DNA of 64,000 nt from Vibrio astriarenae (GCF_010587385.1 NZ_CP047475.1:2294001-2358000), one strand, 5' to 3'. Shown: positions 32,218-42,405, counted from the stretch's first letter. Notes: generated by a model not told the origin, from the letters alone. Numbers and translations are program-made.

Positions 32218-32237
32218 ATTCTATCACAATTTTGTGA
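32218..32237 (-). promoter_or_regulatory. Possible ribH-nusB promoter with overlapping palindrome
   Basis: An extended -10 (TGA-TAGAAT, minus strand; -10 at 32218-32223) abuts the palindrome TCACAATTTTGTGA (32224-32237). The 173-base gap after ribBA would suit an internal promoter. The palindrome is the outward form of a CRP half-site pair, not a CRP site. Confidence 0.4.
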
Positions 32238-32349
32238 CACATATCTAATGGAAAATCGAATCCGACCAGTACTAATTCAGTGTTGACGGATAAACGCCCG
32301 ATACTACTAACATTAGTTGTACAGCGCTTAACCAGCCAACGATTTTATA

Positions 32350-33459
32350 TTATTCGCAAACGTACTCAACGACGTTCAAACCAAAACCGCCAAGCGCGTG
32401 ATACTTCTTATTGGTCGACGAAAGAAGACGCATATCATGCACACCTAAGTCCGCCAGAATTTGTGAACCCACACCAACACGGCGTGACGTGCCTTGCTTC
32501 TTCGCCAGCATTGGGGCTTCACCTTTGTCTTGTGCTTCAAACATCTTCACTCGATGAATCAAAAGATCCGTTGATTCTTCATGACCTAACACAATCAATA
32601 CACCGCCCTCTTTACCGATGCGTTCCATGGCTTTGTCTAGTGTCCAGCTACGCTCAGCATTGCGGTCACTGTGCAATAGGTCGGTGAAGATGTCTTGCAA
32701 GTGAACACGTACTAACGGCGGCTCTGCCGTTAAGTCACCTTTACACATTGCATAGTGCACTTCGTTATCGATAGTGTCGCGGTAAGTCACCAGTTCAAAA
32801 TCACCGAACTCGGTTGGCAAATGACAACTTGCAACACGTTCAATCGTGGTTTCTGTGTTGTTACGGTATTCAATCAGATCAGCAATCGTACCTAACTTGA
32901 TACCGTGCTTTTCAGCAAACACTTCAAGGTCAGGGCGACGTGCCATGGTGCCGTCGTCGTTGAGGATCTCAACGATAACCGACGCCGGCTCACAACCAGC
33001 GAGTCGGGCTAGATCACAGCCTGCTTCGGTGTGACCCGCGCGAGTCAGTACACCGCCTTCTTGTGCAGCCAAAGGGAAGATATGACCTGGTTGTACCAAG
33101 TCTGCAGCCTTTGCATTAGGAGCGACCGCAGCTTGCACTGTACGAGCACGGTCGGCGGCTGAGATACCCGTGGTCACTCCCTCTGCCGCTTCTATCGACA
33201 CAGTAAAGTTCGTGGTGTACTGCGCATTATTGTCTTGCACCATTGGCGGAAGACCAAGGCTCTCACAGCGCTCTTTTGTCATCGTCAGACAAATCAAACC
33301 ACGACCATGTGTCGCCATGAAGTTGATGGACTCTGGCGTGATATGCTCCGCCGCCATAATCAAGTCACCTTCATTCTCTCGGTCTTCGTCATCCATCAGG
33401 ATAACCATCTTACCCAGGCGAATATCTTCGATAATTTCTTGAGGCGTACTAATTGGCAT
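32350..33459 (-). CDS. ribBA: 3,4-dihydroxy-2-butanone-4-phosphate synthase with degenerate RibA domain
   Basis: Makes the 4-carbon unit for riboflavin from ribulose 5-phosphate. The RibB domain (residues 1-200) is complete: [42 protein letters not shown]. The C-terminal half (about 205-369) is RibA-like, but the zinc-binding cysteines of GTP cyclohydrolase II are gone: [19 protein letters not shown] stands where active enzymes have HSECLTGD...RCDC. So it is probably monofunctional (RibBX type) and a separate RibA is needed elsewhere. Confidence 0.93.
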   Translation of the reverse strand: MPISTPQEIIEDIRLGKMVILMDDEDRENEGDLIMAAEHITPESINFMATHGRGLICLTMTKERCESLGLPPMVQDNNAQYTTNFTVSIEAAEGVTTGISAADRARTVQAAVAPNAKAADLVQPGHIFPLAAQEGGVLTRAGHTEAGCDLARLAGCEPASVIVEILNDDGTMARRPDLEVFAEKHGIKLGTIADLIEYRNNTETTIERVASCHLPTEFGDFELVTYRDTIDNEVHYAMCKGDLTAEPPLVRVHLQDIFTDLLHSDRNAERSWTLDKAMERIGKEGGVLIVLGHEESTDLLIHRVKMFEAQDKGEAPMLAKKQGTSRRVGVGSQILADLGVHDMRLLSSTNKKYHALGGFGLNVVEYVCE

Positions 33460-33498
33460 CTTCTTTACCTTTTTGTTCTTCGGTTATTATTGGCTTGA

Positions 33499-34152
33499 TT
33501 AAGCGAAGCCATTTTGCTGCAAAAATTCCATCGTCAGACGTGATTTTGGCTCTTCTGCGGCTTGTTTATTCATTAGACGTTCCATGTACCTTGCCAGTAC
33601 ATCCACTTCAAGGTTCACTTTGCGGCCGACTTGAAACTCTTCAATCGTGGTTTCGTCTGACGTATGTGGGATAATCGTGAGTTTAAAGGCATTATCACGC
33701 ACATCATTCACTGTTAGGCTGATACCATCCACCGTGATTGAGCCTTTTTCAGCGACATACTTTTCGATTTCAGTTGGCATGGCCACCCATAGGTCAATCG
33801 CTCGGCCAGATGGAGAGCGTTCAATGATCTCACCAACACCATCAACGTGACCAGAGACAATGTGTCCGCCAAAACGTGTCGTTGGTAACATCGCCTTCTC
33901 TAGGTTCACCTTGCCACCGACCTGGTAGTCTACAAATCCGGTTTTATTCAGTGTCTCAACTGACAGGTCTGCGCTGTAAGAGCTCTGAGTGTAATGGGTC
34001 ACGGTCAAGCAAACACCGTTTGTCGCAATGCTATCACCGAGCTTTACATCAGACATGTCAAGCTTGCCAACACCGACAGTAATGCTGATGTCTTGGCCTT
34101 TTTGTTCAATCGCTGTCAGCGTACCAACAGCTTCGATAATTCCTGTAAACAT
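33499..34152 (-). CDS. ribE: Riboflavin synthase alpha chain
   Basis: Dismutates two lumazines to riboflavin. 217 residues made of two homologous lumazine-binding barrels: MFTGIIEAVGTL with NGVCLTV, then FGGHIVSGHVDG with DGISLTVNDV and IPHTSDETT. Also called ribC in E. coli. Between ribD and ribBA. Confidence 0.97.
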   Translation of the reverse strand: MFTGIIEAVGTLTAIEQKGQDISITVGVGKLDMSDVKLGDSIATNGVCLTVTHYTQSSYSADLSVETLNKTGFVDYQVGGKVNLEKAMLPTTRFGGHIVSGHVDGVGEIIERSPSGRAIDLWVAMPTEIEKYVAEKGSITVDGISLTVNDVRDNAFKLTIIPHTSDETTIEEFQVGRKVNLEVDVLARYMERLMNKQAAEEPKSRLTMEFLQQNGFA

Positions 34153-34164
34153 GAAATTGACTTC

Positions 34165-35259
34165 TTAATTCTTTAATTTTGGCTGTGCGATGATACGAAT
34201 ATCCGGCCCCACTAGGCGCACATCTTTAAAATCGAGCTCGTAGGCTTCGCTCATGTGCTGCAACCCTAAGGCACCAAACAAACCTTGCCCATCGCTCCCC
34301 ATAATCTTAGGTGCTAAATAGACAATTAGCTCATCGACAACGTGAGCCTGAATAAAAGCACTTGCTAAGGTTGAACCCGCTTCAACCCAAATATGGTTGA
34401 TATTGTGATTTTCGGCTAGATACTGGCAAAGGGAGTGAATGTCAAAGCGTTGCTCGCTGATCAGCGACTGCTCTTCATCCGTGAGAACCAAAACCTCGCC
34501 TTGAGTATCGAATAGCTTGAGGTCTGAGGTCAGTGATTTTTGACGGTCGAGTATCACTCGCAGTGGCTGACGAAGGGGTTGAGGTTTGATTGTGCTTAAC
34601 GCGTCAGCGCATAACTCGTCTGGACGTACATTCAGCGAGGCGTTATCTGCAATGACCGTTTGGCTTGTCGAGAGCACCGCCCCTGAAAGCGCACGAAAAT
34701 TCTGAACGTCGCGACGCGCGGCTGGAGAGGTAATCCATTGGCTTTCGCCATTAGCCAAAGCGGTTTGACCATCTAAACTTGCCGCCATTTTGAGCTGAAC
34801 GAAAGGCATACCGGTACGCATCCGTTTAAGGAAAGCAGGGTTCAATGCCTGTGCGTCTTGCTCTAGTAGCCCCACCTCGACCTCAATACCGGCTTCGCGA
34901 AGCATATTAATACCACGTCCAGCCACTTGTGGATTCGGGTCTTGCATAGCGCAGATCACTTTTGCAACGCCAGCTTCGATGAGCCCCTTGGCACAAGGAG
35001 GTGTGCGCCCATAGTGAGAGCAAGGCTCTAATGTGACATAGGCCGTGGCACCTCGCGCTTTTTCCCCTGCCATGCGCAGTGCGTGAACTTCAGCGTGCGG
35101 TTCACCCGCGCGTTGATGATAGCCTTCACCAACAATATGACCCTCACGAGTAATCACACAGCCCACATTAGGGTTTGGGGCCGTCGTGTATCGACCGCGC
35201 CAAGCCAGCTTGATGGCGCGATTCATCATGTCGTAGTCCAGTGACGTAAACGGATTCAT
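34165..35259 (-). CDS. ribD: Bifunctional pyrimidine deaminase/reductase
   Basis: Second and third riboflavin steps. 364 residues: N-terminal deaminase with zinc ligands in GEPHAEVHALRMAG and LEPCSHYGRTPPCAKGL, C-terminal NADPH reductase (PFVQLKMAASLDGQTA, WVEAGSTLASAFI). GGGAG lies 8 bases upstream. Twelve bases after nrdR. Confidence 0.98.
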   Translation of the reverse strand: MNPFTSLDYDMMNRAIKLAWRGRYTTAPNPNVGCVITREGHIVGEGYHQRAGEPHAEVHALRMAGEKARGATAYVTLEPCSHYGRTPPCAKGLIEAGVAKVICAMQDPNPQVAGRGINMLREAGIEVEVGLLEQDAQALNPAFLKRMRTGMPFVQLKMAASLDGQTALANGESQWITSPAARRDVQNFRALSGAVLSTSQTVIADNASLNVRPDELCADALSTIKPQPLRQPLRVILDRQKSLTSDLKLFDTQGEVLVLTDEEQSLISEQRFDIHSLCQYLAENHNINHIWVEAGSTLASAFIQAHVVDELIVYLAPKIMGSDGQGLFGALGLQHMSEAYELDFKDVRLVGPDIRIIAQPKLKN

Positions 35260-35271
35260 CCCGCTCGCTCC

Positions 35272-35721
35272 CTAGTTTTCTAATTTCGCGATCTCTTCGC
35301 CAAATTCTCTAATATCTTCAAAACTTCTATACACGGAGGCAAAGCGAATATAAGCCACCTTATCGAGCTCTTTTAGTTGCTCCATCACCAAGTTACCAAT
35401 CATGTCACTGGGCACTTCACGCTCACCGGTTGCTCGCAATTTTGACTTAATCAAACTGATCGCAAGCTCAACTGAGTCGGCACTTACCGGGCGTTTTTCC
35501 AGCGCACGCTGTAAGCCACCAACCATCTTATCCTCGTTAAATGGCTCACGATTTCCATTCGACTTTATGACTTTTGGCATCACCAGCTCTGCCGTTTCAA
35601 ATGTCGTAAAACGCTCACTACACGCCAAGCATTGACGACGACGACGAACTTGATGGCCATCTGCAACAAGTCGAGAATCAATTACCTTGGTATCGTTTTC
35701 AGAACAAAAAGGACAATGCAT
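35272..35721 (-). CDS. nrdR: Ribonucleotide reductase regulator NrdR
   Basis: A zinc-finger/ATP-cone repressor of nrd operons. 149 residues, with Cys3/Cys6 (CPFC) and Cys31/Cys34 (CLAC) as zinc ligands, then an ATP-cone ([20 protein letters not shown]). The ribosome site GGAGGTGAT is near perfect. First gene of the nrdR-ribD-ribE-ribBA-ribH-nusB-thiL-pgpA run. Confidence 0.98.
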   Translation of the reverse strand: MHCPFCSENDTKVIDSRLVADGHQVRRRRQCLACSERFTTFETAELVMPKVIKSNGNREPFNEDKMVGGLQRALEKRPVSADSVELAISLIKSKLRATGEREVPSDMIGNLVMEQLKELDKVAYIRFASVYRSFEDIREFGEEIAKLEN

Positions 35722-35776
35722 ATCACCTCCAAATCAATCGGACTAGTGTAGCGGATTAAGGGCTTTGAATAAAAGG

Positions 35777-35803
35777 AAAAGGGACGATGAACGTCCCTTT
35801 TTT
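35777..35803. terminator. Terminator after proA
   Basis: AAAAGGGACG / CGTCCCTTTT with a 5-base loop and T runs on both strands. It ends proBA before nrdR. Confidence 0.87.
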
Positions 35804-35830
35804 CATGCTGATTAGTAAGAGATTGTGATA

Positions 35831-37081
35831 TTAGCTGCGTGCTAAGTAATCCGCTTTACCAACCCATTTGTAGCTGGTTAACTCTTCTAAGCCCATTGGC
35901 CCGCGAGCGTGTAACTTCTGTGTAGAAACAGCCACCTCAGCACCAAGACCAAACTGTGCGCCATCAGTAAAACGCGTAGAGGCGTTAACATAAACGGCCG
36001 CCGAGCCAACAGAGTTAATAAAGAGTTCTGCGTTTTGCAAGCTATTCGTCATGATCGCATCTGAGTGACTCGCATTGTGCTCACGCATATGATCAATGGC
36101 TTCACGTACGTCTTTCACCACGCGAACACCCAAGGTGTAGCTGAGCCATTCTGTATCAAAATCACCCTCTTTTGCCGCGCGAACCTCTTTTGCGTCATCC
36201 AGTAGTTCACCAACCGAACCATCGGCAACAAAGGCGACGCGTTCAGAAAGTTGCTGCGCCAATTTAGGTAACAGTTGCGTTGCTACATCTTTATGAACCA
36301 ACAGCGTATCTAACGAGTTACATGCCGATGGTCGTTGTACCTTAGAGTTTTCAATCACCACCAGTGACTTTTCAATATCAGCGCTGTCGTCGACAAAAAT
36401 ATGGCTAATACCAAACCCGCCGATAATGACAGGGATGGTGCTGTTCTCTTTACACATCTTGTGCAAGCCCGCACCACCACGCGGGATAATCATATCCACA
36501 TACTCGTCGAGTTTAAGCAGTTGAGACACCAATTCTCGATCTGGCTTTTCAATATACTGCACTGACGCTGCTGGCAGCTCTGCCTTTGCTAGTGCCGATT
36601 GAATGATTTTGACCAACTCCATGTTAGAGAAGAAGGTCTCTTTACCCCCACGCAAAATGCTGGCGTTACCCGTTTTTAGACACAGGGCTGCAATATCAAT
36701 CGTCACATTTGGGCGAGCTTCATAGATCACACCGACAACGCCCAGAGGCACGCGCCGGCGCGATAGAGACATGCCATTTTCTAGAACTTTACTATCAATT
36801 TCGCTGCCGACAGGATCATTCAAACCGATTACGTTGCGTACATCATTGGCAATACCCGATAAACGCTCTGATGTCAGTAATAAACGGTCAAGCAAAGCTT
36901 CAGTCAAACCCGCTTCACGCCCCAGTTCGATGTCTTTTGCGTTTGCCGCAAGAATGGTTACTTCATTGGCTTCTAGCTCATCCGCAATCAAAGCTAGGGC
37001 GCGATTTTTTTGTGCGGTTGATGCTGTAGCCAAGTGGAAAGCCGCGTCTTTGGCCGCTTGTCCCATTAGTGTTAAATCCAT
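35831..37081 (-). CDS. proA: Gamma-glutamyl phosphate reductase
   Basis: Second step of proline synthesis, NADPH-dependent. 416 residues of the aldehyde-dehydrogenase fold, with the catalytic Cys in [15 protein letters not shown]. The start is ATG 37081: AAAGGA lies 7 bases before it, and the ATG at 37099 that overlaps the proB stop lies upstream of that ribosome site. Coupled with proB. Confidence 0.97.
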   Translation of the reverse strand: MDLTLMGQAAKDAAFHLATASTAQKNRALALIADELEANEVTILAANAKDIELGREAGLTEALLDRLLLTSERLSGIANDVRNVIGLNDPVGSEIDSKVLENGMSLSRRRVPLGVVGVIYEARPNVTIDIAALCLKTGNASILRGGKETFFSNMELVKIIQSALAKAELPAASVQYIEKPDRELVSQLLKLDEYVDMIIPRGGAGLHKMCKENSTIPVIIGGFGISHIFVDDSADIEKSLVVIENSKVQRPSACNSLDTLLVHKDVATQLLPKLAQQLSERVAFVADGSVGELLDDAKEVRAAKEGDFDTEWLSYTLGVRVVKDVREAIDHMREHNASHSDAIMTNSLQNAELFINSVGSAAVYVNASTRFTDGAQFGLGAEVAVSTQKLHARGPMGLEELTSYKWVGKADYLARS

Positions 37082-37098
37082 ACTTAAATCCTTTGTCA

Positions 37099-38238
37099 TT
37101 ATTCTTGAATGAGCACTAAGTCATCACGGTGAATCACTTCCGCACCGTAGTCGTAACCAAGAATAGAAATGAAATCTTTACTGTGTTGACCAATGATCTT
37201 GCCCAGATCTTGGCTCGAATAACTCACGATACCTTTGGCAATCAACTCACCATGTGTACTGATCACACGAGCAACATCACCACGAGAAAATGTGCCTTTT
37301 ACGCTTGTCACGCCTTTTGCTAACAAACTGCTGCCACTCTTGTTGAGGGCGTTAACTGCGCCTCGGTCAACGACGATATCACCAGTAATTGAAGGGCCTG
37401 CTAGTATCCAGCGCTTGCGATTCTCTAGCGCCTCTTCGCACGGCAAGAAGCGAGTCCCTTGCGGGTTATCACTGAGTGAATCAAAAACCACATTTGGTGC
37501 GCTACCTGCGGCAATAATCACCTCAATGCCTGCTCTGCGAGCAACATCGGCGGCTTGGAGCTTGGTTGCCATGCCCCCCGTACCTAGGTTCGTTCCGCTG
37601 CCACCCGCGATTTTGCGCAGGGTATCATCAATGGTTTTAACTTCTTTAATGAGCTCGGCATTTGGGTCTTTGCGAGGATCCGCAGTAAATAGCCCCTTTT
37701 GATCCGTCAACAGTAGCAATTTGTCTGCACTGCACAAGATACCCACCAGCGCAGAGAGGTTATCGTTGTCACCGACTTTAATTTCTGTGGTCGCCACCGC
37801 GTCGTTCTCATTAACAACCGGTACAATACCGTTCTCAACCAAAGCATGAATAGTGTCACGCGCATTCAAAAAGCGCTCACGATCTTCAAGGTCAGCACGG
37901 GTAAGAAGCATCTGGCCGATTTTGATGCCATAGATGGAGAACAACGCCTCCCAAGTTTGAATCAACTGGCTTTGACCTACAGCGGCAAGCAACTGCTTGC
38001 TGGCCATTGCATTGGGGAGTGTGGGGTAATTGAGGTGTTCACGACCTGCGGCAATAGCACCAGAAGAGACTAAAACAACCTGATGACCCTGTTGTTTTAA
38101 CTGTGCACATTGACGAACCAACTCTACCATATGGGCGCGATCTAGCGCCTGTGTGCCCCCGGTGAGGACACTGGTACCCAATTTAACGACGATTGTCTGC
38201 TTTTGCGACGCAGTGTCTTGCTGCTGAGTAGATATCAT
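37099..38238 (-). CDS. proB: Glutamate 5-kinase
   Basis: First and feedback-regulated step of proline synthesis. 379 residues: amino acid kinase domain ([35 protein letters not shown]) and a C-terminal PUA domain (about 280-367). ATG 38238 ([15 protein letters not shown]) is chosen; the ribosome site is weak. The frame is open to 38313, but that crosses the crl terminator. Confidence 0.97.
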   Translation of the reverse strand: MISTQQQDTASQKQTIVVKLGTSVLTGGTQALDRAHMVELVRQCAQLKQQGHQVVLVSSGAIAAGREHLNYPTLPNAMASKQLLAAVGQSQLIQTWEALFSIYGIKIGQMLLTRADLEDRERFLNARDTIHALVENGIVPVVNENDAVATTEIKVGDNDNLSALVGILCSADKLLLLTDQKGLFTADPRKDPNAELIKEVKTIDDTLRKIAGGSGTNLGTGGMATKLQAADVARRAGIEVIIAAGSAPNVVFDSLSDNPQGTRFLPCEEALENRKRWILAGPSITGDIVVDRGAVNALNKSGSSLLAKGVTSVKGTFSRGDVARVISTHGELIAKGIVSYSSQDLGKIIGQHSKDFISILGYDYGAEVIHRDDLVLIQE

Positions 38239-38313
38239 ACTGTTTAATTCAAGTGAATCATGATTGAAAAACGAAAGATTCACTGTTTTAACAATCAATC
38301 CACCAATAAACAA

Positions 38314-38340
38314 GAAAAAGGTGCCAATGGCACCTTTTTC
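38314..38340. terminator. Terminator after crl
   Basis: GAAAAAGGTGCC / GGCACCTTTTTC, loop AAT, T runs on both strands. Twenty bases past the crl stop. Confidence 0.88.
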
Positions 38341-38360
38341 ATTTACTTCAACCGCGAATT

Positions 38361-38747
38361 CTATACAAATTCTTGGGATTCTTGGTCTATCGTGACTTCC
38401 AACTCAAAAGGTTGCAGCGCGGCAAGTAGCTTCTCATGGAACTTCACTTGCGTTTTAACCACCTCTTCCTGAGCTTTTGCAGTAATCGGTTCTTCGCTCC
38501 AGGTTCCGGCTAGCGTGTAGCGACCTTTGTGATACTTTGCAACAAAACCACCGTCTACTGTAGCCAACGTCAACCACCACCCCCAAAACTCGCGCTCCTC
38601 TGGTGACTTAGAGTCATCAACACAAGATGCTAGACAATCAAACATAAAGCGCTCTTTGGTGCACTCCTGCTCTCTCAAGTAGGGGCCAATAGCTTTGAAC
38701 GTTGCGAGTAAACGGTAGTGAGTCGGGCTTTTTGTCATTTCTGACAT
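38361..38747 (-). CDS. crl: Sigma factor-binding protein Crl
   Basis: Binds RpoS and helps it form holoenzyme in stationary phase. 128 residues with [40 protein letters not shown] and GRYTLAGTW, all typical of the family. AAAGGAG precedes the ATG. Crl between frsA and proB matches the gammaproteobacterial order. Confidence 0.95.
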   Translation of the reverse strand: MSEMTKSPTHYRLLATFKAIGPYLREQECTKERFMFDCLASCVDDSKSPEEREFWGWWLTLATVDGGFVAKYHKGRYTLAGTWSEEPITAKAQEEVVKTQVKFHEKLLAALQPFELEVTIDQESQEFV

Positions 38748-38831
38748 AACGACACTCCTTTGTCTCTTTTTGTTATATGTAGTTTGTAACGCATTGTCAC
38801 TTAACTATCATTCAACATTTTAATCACAAAG

Positions 38832-40121
38832 TCACCTTAGCAGTTCACTTTCCATCCATTTTATCGCCAATTCGAGGGATTGCTCATATCCTTGTGAAAT
38901 ATTGTCAGATTTTATCTTTTTCGCTTTACCACCCAGACTATACATGGCAACCAGCTGATTATCTGACTCTGGACATATTGGGTCATTCTCTAAACTCATC
39001 GCCAAAATAGGCACTTTTGTGCGGCGGGTATTGATAATACCTTGCACTTTTAGCGACCACTTCATCATGAAGTAACTCAGCGATGAAACATCTACCATGG
39101 TTTTGCCTAAGCGTGAAGCAAGCATATCGAGATACATCTTTGGCATACTCTTAATGCTATCGGCAGAAGAGAGTACTTTGTGGATGGGTGCACCAATCGC
39201 AACACATGCAGAAATCTTGTCTTGCTCTAAGAACGACAGACGAACCATGGCATTACCACCAAAACGGAACCCCAGTACACCCACACGGTTGTGTGACACC
39301 CAAGGAAGGTTAGGTAGCTCATTGAGCACGGCTTGGTGAAGTTCTGAACTGTCTTCATTCAGTGTCCAATGGCTGCATGCTCCGATAGAGGGCATATCCA
39401 CTGAAATCATCCCTATTCCGCGAGGTTTCAAATAGTCGCGATAGAGACGCCACATGTCCGTTTGCAGTGAATCAAGTCCGGCACTCACTATCACAACGGG
39501 GAATGGATGCTGGGTGTGAGGTACGTGCAAGCGCGCGGTGAAATGGCGATTTTTGAACGGAATTTGAATCGTCCTAACATGGCTACTGGTCGCTTTTGCT
39601 CCCTCATCGTAGGCTGTGTTCGCGAGCACTTGTGCTTGAATCGCCAAGTTGTCATTTTTCAAATGAGGATAACCCGCAACGGAGTAGCACAAAGAAGCGG
39701 AGAAGAACTTGTCAGCTTGTTGCTCTCCCTCAAGCTCCGTAGCCTCTTTTTGATAACGTGCGCCAAGTTTCGTCCACTCATAGGCCCAGTTCCCGGGACG
39801 ATAACCCATCACGGTATCCAACCAATAATCATGCTTACGTGCGTGTTCAGAGCCCGCAATTTTTGCTAAGACTTCCTCTTGATCTACCGGATCGACGCCT
39901 TGCCAGATCCACTGCATCCGACGCAGGCCACGATACCATCCGCTATTTTCTGATACATGACGCTCATCCAACCACTCTTGGTCTGAAGGCAAATAATGAG
40001 TGAGTGCAGAGGTCTCCTTCGCTTGCTTGTTAGTGGTAAATAGTTTTTCAGAGAGGTTCTTTGATTCCTCTTCTTTTGGCTTGTCCTGCGGTGCAGGTGA
40101 AGGTTGTGTATCTTTGGTCAT
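38832..40121 (-). CDS. frsA: FrsA, alpha/beta-hydrolase-fold protein
   Basis: In enterobacteria FrsA binds unphosphorylated EIIA-Glc and is linked to the fermentation/respiration balance; enzymatic claims for the Vibrio protein are disputed. About 429 residues, with RMQWIWQGVDP, LDTVMGYRPGNWAYEW, VVIVSAGLDSLQTDMW and GYEQSLELAIKWMESEL matching FrsA. The nucleophile elbow reads GFRFGG, with no Ser in the GxSxG position. Start taken at ATG 40121; no strong ribosome site is seen. Confidence 0.93.
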   Translation of the reverse strand: MTKDTQPSPAPQDKPKEEESKNLSEKLFTTNKQAKETSALTHYLPSDQEWLDERHVSENSGWYRGLRRMQWIWQGVDPVDQEEVLAKIAGSEHARKHDYWLDTVMGYRPGNWAYEWTKLGARYQKEATELEGEQQADKFFSASLCYSVAGYPHLKNDNLAIQAQVLANTAYDEGAKATSSHVRTIQIPFKNRHFTARLHVPHTQHPFPVVIVSAGLDSLQTDMWRLYRDYLKPRGIGMISVDMPSIGACSHWTLNEDSSELHQAVLNELPNLPWVSHNRVGVLGFRFGGNAMVRLSFLEQDKISACVAIGAPIHKVLSSADSIKSMPKMYLDMLASRLGKTMVDVSSLSYFMMKWSLKVQGIINTRRTKVPILAMSLENDPICPESDNQLVAMYSLGGKAKKIKSDNISQGYEQSLELAIKWMESELLR

Positions 40122-40170
40122 AATCAAGGAGTACCCATTAATTAACTCCCTCAATAGTACAACCTCCATA

Positions 40171-40201
40171 AAAAAAAAGCTCCTGCGTTTGGCAGGAGCT
40201 T
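40171..40201 (-). terminator. Intrinsic terminator after gpt
   Basis: AAGCTCCTGC / GCAGGAGCTT, then eight Ts on the minus strand. Strong; separates gpt from frsA. Confidence 0.9.
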
Positions 40202-40271
40202 CGTTTCGATCTGTATCAACACAGGACGTTGTTCACTGTCAACGAGACAGAATCAAACGTGTTGCAAGTAA

Positions 40272-40736
40272 TTACTTGTGCTTACGGTTGATTGGCTCGA
40301 TGTATTGGATTGTCATATCCCATGGTTGCTCAATCCAAGTATCTTGTGGAATATCAACGATGTACTCATCCACTAGATCAACACCCGCTGGCTTTGCACA
40401 CACCGTGATCAGTTTCGCTTTAGGGTACATTTCACGAATTTTACGTGCAGTGTCACCGCTATCTACGAGATCATCAACAATTAGGAAACCTTCACCATCA
40501 TGCTCAGGTGCTTTTAGTACGCTCATGTCACGTTGGTGGTCATGGTCATAGCTTGAGATACATACTGTATCTACGTAACGAATACCCAGTTCACGAGCTA
40601 GGATAGCCGCTGGAACAAGACCGCCACGGCTAACGCCGATAATGCCTTTCCACTGCTCTGCTGGCATCTGTTTTTCAGCTAGCTGACGGCAGTAGTTCTG
40701 CATGTTATCCCAAGTGATGATGAATTTATTGCTCAT
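40272..40736 (-). CDS. gpt: Xanthine phosphoribosyltransferase
   Basis: Salvages xanthine and guanine to nucleotides with PRPP. 154 residues with the PRPP loop [14 protein letters not shown] and [17 protein letters not shown] near the N-terminus. It lies 27 bases after a purine permease, so uptake and salvage are probably co-transcribed. Confidence 0.97.
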   Translation of the reverse strand: MSNKFIITWDNMQNYCRQLAEKQMPAEQWKGIIGVSRGGLVPAAILARELGIRYVDTVCISSYDHDHQRDMSVLKAPEHDGEGFLIVDDLVDSGDTARKIREMYPKAKLITVCAKPAGVDLVDEYIVDIPQDTWIEQPWDMTIQYIEPINRKHK

Positions 40737-40763
40737 TATTCAAACCTAATTTTTACTGTGGTA

Positions 40764-42053
40764 TTAACCTACGATGTATTTCACAACGAAGATAGCAGAC
40801 ATAACCCAAACGCTAATAGAAACGTCACGGCCCTTGCCACTCATCGTTTTGATCGCAGCGTATGAAATAAAGCCTAGCGTGATACCTTCTGCAATTGAGA
40901 ATGTTAGAGGCATCAGCAAGCAAGTAACAACAACAGGTGCTGCTTCAGTCAGGTCGCGCCAGTCAATGCTCACCAAACCAGACATCATAAGAATAGCAAC
41001 ATAGAACAGTGCGCCAGCTGTCGCGTATGCCGGAATCATACCAGCTAAAGGCGAAAAGAACAGTGCTAGAAGGAACAAAACACCGACAACAACCGCTGTC
41101 AAACCAGTACGTCCACCCGCGGCAACACCAGCGGCACTTTCGATATAAGAAGTGGTGTTTGACGTACCAAGCATCGCACCTACAGATGTGGCAGTAGAGT
41201 CAGCCAATAGCGCACGGTTCAGGCGAGGAATCTTGCCATCTTTGTCCATTAGGTTCGCCTTTTGAGAAACGCCAACAAGCGTACCTGCTGTGTCAAATAG
41301 GTCGACAAACAAGAAAGCGAAAACCACTGAAATCATACCCACTTCAAACACAGCTGAGAAATCAAGCTGCATGAAGGTTGGCGCTAGGCTTGGTGGCGTC
41401 GACATAATACCGCCCCACTGCACATCACCAAAGATAAGACCTAGTGCGGTTACCGCTAGAATCGCCATCATCACCGCGCCTTTGTAGCCATGGTGAACAA
41501 GAGCGATAGTGAGGAAGAAACCAAACGCTGCCAATACCGCTTGCAGAGAAGTAATGTCACCCAACTGAACCAATGTGGCTGGGTTATCTACAACGATACC
41601 GGCATTCTTTAGAGCGATAAACGCTAGGAAAAGACCAATACCGGCAGAAATACCGGTACGCAAAGCAAGTGGGATCGAGTTAATGATCCATTCACGAACT
41701 TTGAACACGCTCAAAAGAATAAATAAGATACCCGAGACAAATACGGCAGCCAAAGCCACTTGCCATGTGTAACCCATACCTAGCACGACAGCATAAGTAA
41801 AGAAGGCGTTCAAACCCATACCCGGCGCCTGTGCGATTGGGTAGTTTGCAACAAAACCCATGATGAAACAGCCGATAGCGGCCGCCAAACAGGTTGCGAC
41901 AAAGACCGCGCCGCGATCCATACCCGCATCTGCCAAGATAGCTGGGTTAACGAAGATGATGTACGCCATTGTCAGGAATGTAGTGATACCTGCAATGATC
42001 TCAGTGCGTACGTTGGTCCCATTTTCACTGAGTTTAAATAGCCTTTCGAGCAT
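40764..42053 (-). CDS. NCS2 family purine permease
   Basis: A 429-residue membrane transporter with about 12-14 hydrophobic segments. It belongs to the AzgA-like branch of NCS2: MGLNAFFTYAVVLG, FVDLFDTAGTLVGVSQKANL and GTSNTTSYIESAAGVAAGGRTGLTAV. Members carry adenine, guanine or hypoxanthine with protons; which one cannot be read from sequence. AAAGGATT precedes the ATG. A PurR-like operator and a gpt neighbour support a purine substrate. Confidence 0.9.
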   Translation of the reverse strand: MLERLFKLSENGTNVRTEIIAGITTFLTMAYIIFVNPAILADAGMDRGAVFVATCLAAAIGCFIMGFVANYPIAQAPGMGLNAFFTYAVVLGMGYTWQVALAAVFVSGILFILLSVFKVREWIINSIPLALRTGISAGIGLFLAFIALKNAGIVVDNPATLVQLGDITSLQAVLAAFGFFLTIALVHHGYKGAVMMAILAVTALGLIFGDVQWGGIMSTPPSLAPTFMQLDFSAVFEVGMISVVFAFLFVDLFDTAGTLVGVSQKANLMDKDGKIPRLNRALLADSTATSVGAMLGTSNTTSYIESAAGVAAGGRTGLTAVVVGVLFLLALFFSPLAGMIPAYATAGALFYVAILMMSGLVSIDWRDLTEAAPVVVTCLLMPLTFSIAEGITLGFISYAAIKTMSGKGRDVSISVWVMSAIFVVKYIVG

Positions 42054-42075
42054 TTTATTAATCCTTTTGCGGAAA

Positions 42076-42091
42076 AAGTAAACGGTTGCGT
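42076..42091 (-). promoter_or_regulatory. PurR-like operator
   Basis: Minus strand ACGCAACCGTTTACTT matches the enterobacterial PurR box ACGCAAACGTTTGCGT at 13 of 16 bases. It lies just downstream of a perfect -10 and about 23 bases before the permease start, where a repressor would block transcription. Confidence 0.65.
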
Positions 42092-42106
42092 AAACGATTG
42101 GTCGAG

Positions 42107-42112
42107 ATTATA
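42107..42112 (-). promoter_or_regulatory. Promoter -10 of the purine permease-gpt unit
   Basis: A perfect TATAAT on the minus strand, 54 bases before the permease ATG, in an AT-rich region. The -35 hexamer is not clear. Confidence 0.5.
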
Positions 42113-42207
42113 AAGTTATCAAATTGCAAATTCCACTGACATAAGTCATAAGAATTAAGAAAAATTAAATTTACAAATACAAATAGAATAACTCAGACAA
42201 TAATAAT

Positions 42208-42229
42208 TGAATTTAACTCATTAAATTCA
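42208..42229. repeat. Perfect 9-bp inverted repeat
   Basis: TGAATTTAA / TTAAATTCA with loop CTCA, upstream of the permease promoter. No T run follows, so it is more like a protein-binding palindrome than a terminator. Confidence 0.6.
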
Positions 42230-42283
42230 GTACCTTAAACAAATGCATAGCTAAAAAATTAACGAATAAAAAATGCACCATGT

Positions 42284-42325
42284 TGTAATCTTTCATTCTC
42301 ATTTTTGAGTATGAAATGGATTACA
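42284..42325. repeat. Imperfect 17-19 bp inverted repeat
   Basis: Left arm starts TGTAATCTTTCATTCTC and right arm is GAGTATGAAATGGATTACA, pairing apart from a 2-base bulge and one mismatch around a short loop. It lies in the gap between the purine permease promoter and the terminator at 42406. Function unknown. Confidence 0.65.
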
Positions 42326-42405
42326 TTAGTGAATTTGGCAGATTGAAATGAAAATTGGCGCACATATAAAAAATATAACTATTGGAGATGGTTTTTTACG
42401 CAGAT

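Noticed and set aside
32177..32349. FMN riboswitch for the riboflavin genes
   Set aside because: None of the conserved FMN-aptamer blocks (AGGGGCAGGGTGAAATTCCC-like) occurs in this gap or before ribD, ribE or ribBA.
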